Shown here: positions 19,958 through 20,823 of the stretch, one piece after another
How the letters are laid out: the number at the start of each line of letters is the position of its first letter
Numbering within the stretch: the first letter of the stretch is position 1
Translations under genes and position numbers: made by a program
Source of the DNA: an archaeon
GTDB taxonomy: Archaea > Nanobdellota > Nanobdellia > Woesearchaeales > ARS49
Assembly: GCA_016213425.1 (NCBI GenBank)
Contig: JACRAI010000014.1
Location: 1 to 20,823 of the forward strand
DNA length: 20,823 nucleotides
Direction of reading: 5' to 3'
Notes under the pieces: model-generated
The model's input: only the letters and a program-made list of their open reading frames with translations
The model's database searches: none
Told to the model about the DNA's origin: nothing

Positions 19958-20823
19958 ACTGGAACACTTATTTTTTGCCGATTTAAATTTCTTTCTATTG
20001 ATTTAAGGTACATTTTCAATTTTTCCTCAACTTGTGTTTTCAAATCTTCAGGCAAAAAAGATAAATCGATTTTTTCTAAAGGAGTATAATTAGTAAGAGT
20101 TCCTTTGAATGTTCTTCCTGCAAGTTTTGCTTGGTTTTCTACTTCAAAAGCTTCTTTTTGCCCGAACTTTTTTAGCGCGGGAAATTTTGAGATTGAATTA
20201 GAGCCTGCTTTTAGCAATAGACTAACATGGTCTGCTTTAGTTGTCCAAATTCCGCACTGAATATCGCATTTAGGAAAGTGAATTCTTGTTTGTGCAATCC
20301 ACCACGCGTGATACTCTTTTGAAGGAGGCTGATGATTTTCGAAGTAGGTTCCTTTAACAGGATTTAATCCGTACATGTGAATTTTTTCCAAATTATATTT
20401 TTCAATCCATTCTTTAAGTTTAGGAAAATCTTCTTTTGTTTCGCCTAAACCAGTTATAAGGGTCATTCCAGTTCTAACTCCTGCCTCTTTTGCTTGTTCA
20501 AACATTCTGCTAACTGCAATTAAAGGTTTAGAAGGGCAGACAAAATCGTGCACTTTTTCGTTAACACATTCAACAGTTCCAATTACTCCGTGAATGTAAG
20601 GTTTTAATCTTTCAAGAAAAGTTTTACCTACTGCGCCTATATTTATCCAAACTTTATCCCCATATATTTGAGTTGTATACTTTAATAACTCTTCAAGTTT
20701 TGGTAAAGGTAATGCTCCTACTCCTCCTGAAACAAAACCAATCTTCCAGCCAAAATGCCTGCACAATATTACTTCTGCAAGAAGTGAAGCAAAACTTCTC
20801 AAAGCATTATACTCTTTTACTGG
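19954..20823 (-). CDS. Radical SAM enzyme, biotin-synthase-like (5' partial)
   Basis: About 290 residues of a radical SAM protein are present. The frame is open to the window edge (…PVKEYNALRSFASLL), so the start and the CxxxCxxC cluster-binding motif lie outside. The visible part has FVSGGVGALPLPKLEELL, the usual GGE-like strand and helix after the cluster, then INIGAVG, a VECVNEKVHDFVCPSKP segment, and TGMTLITGLGETKEDF, a typical SAM/barrel motif. It ends with KIHMYGLNPVKGT and a C-terminal region. These suit a TIM-barrel radical SAM enzyme related to biotin synthase and uncharacterised archaeal homologues (MJ0785-like). The substrate is unknown. The TTG at 20802 is an internal Leu codon, not the start. 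Confidence 0.8.
   Translation of the reverse strand, partial: PVKEYNALRSFASLLAEVILCRHFGWKIGFVSGGVGALPLPKLEELLKYTTQIYGDKVWINIGAVGKTFLERLKPYIHGVIGTVECVNEKVHDFVCPSKPLIAVSRMFEQAKEAGVRTGMTLITGLGETKEDFPKLKEWIEKYNLEKIHMYGLNPVKGTYFENHQPPSKEYHAWWIAQTRIHFPKCDIQCGIWTTKADHVSLLLKAGSNSISKFPALKKFGQKEAFEVENQAKLAGRTFKGTLTNYTPLEKIDLSFLPEDLKTQVEEKLKMYLKSIERNLNRQKISVPV

Overview
This AT-rich window looks like chromosomal DNA from a DPANN-type archaeon, probably in or near the Woesearchaeota/Pacearchaeota group. That placement is an inference. The evidence is archaeal SecF and SecD encoded side by side, a PhoU protein with an AbrB-type DNA-binding head, an archaeal NFACT/Rqc2 protein, a VapBC pair, many tiny membrane proteins, and start codons that lie about 26-27 bases downstream of TATA boxes (leaderless transcripts), mixed with GGAGG/AGGTGA ribosome sites inside operons. 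No tRNA, rRNA, transposase, integrase or CRISPR array was seen.

Layout. 1-2550 (+): the 3' end of an SMC gene, then a PIG-L-type deacetylase and a GT4 glycosyltransferase in one tight operon. 2843-3725: a DUF5989-like small membrane protein (-), divergent from a small unknown protein, then two overlapping tiny membrane proteins, one of them only 37 codons. 3730-8210: a PhoU/AbrB regulator (-) divergent from a six-gene operon. That operon holds four paralogous glycine-rich membrane proteins with a GYC-x-AKG signature and two large proteins I do not recognise; it is the best candidate for an undescribed system here. 8241-8874 (-): VapBC. 9416-11406 (-): a NodU/CmcH-type carbamoyltransferase with an SxtJ-like membrane partner. 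11803-12585 (+): an unrecognised protein. 12622-13674 (-): an NFACT protein without its C-terminal NFACT-R domain. 14011-17897 (-): two small DMT-family transporters, SecD, SecF and a site-2 metalloprotease. 17988-18062 (-): a 24-residue Lys/Arg/Ala protein with a strong terminator. 18181 to the end (-): a four-gene overlapping operon with a radical SAM enzyme, two paralogous membrane-anchored extracytoplasmic proteins and an RsmC-like methyltransferase.

The main structural discovery is a family of four intergenic elements of about 160-180 bp (2604-2776, 9153-9313, 11543-11712, 13785-13962). Each has terminal inverted repeats enclosing two hairpins. The first hairpin's stem differs in sequence in every copy but stays paired, and the second shows a G-C to A-T covariation, so structure rather than sequence is being kept. 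Two copies in opposite orientation bracket the segment that separates the DUF5989 gene from the carbamoyltransferase/SxtJ genes it normally accompanies.
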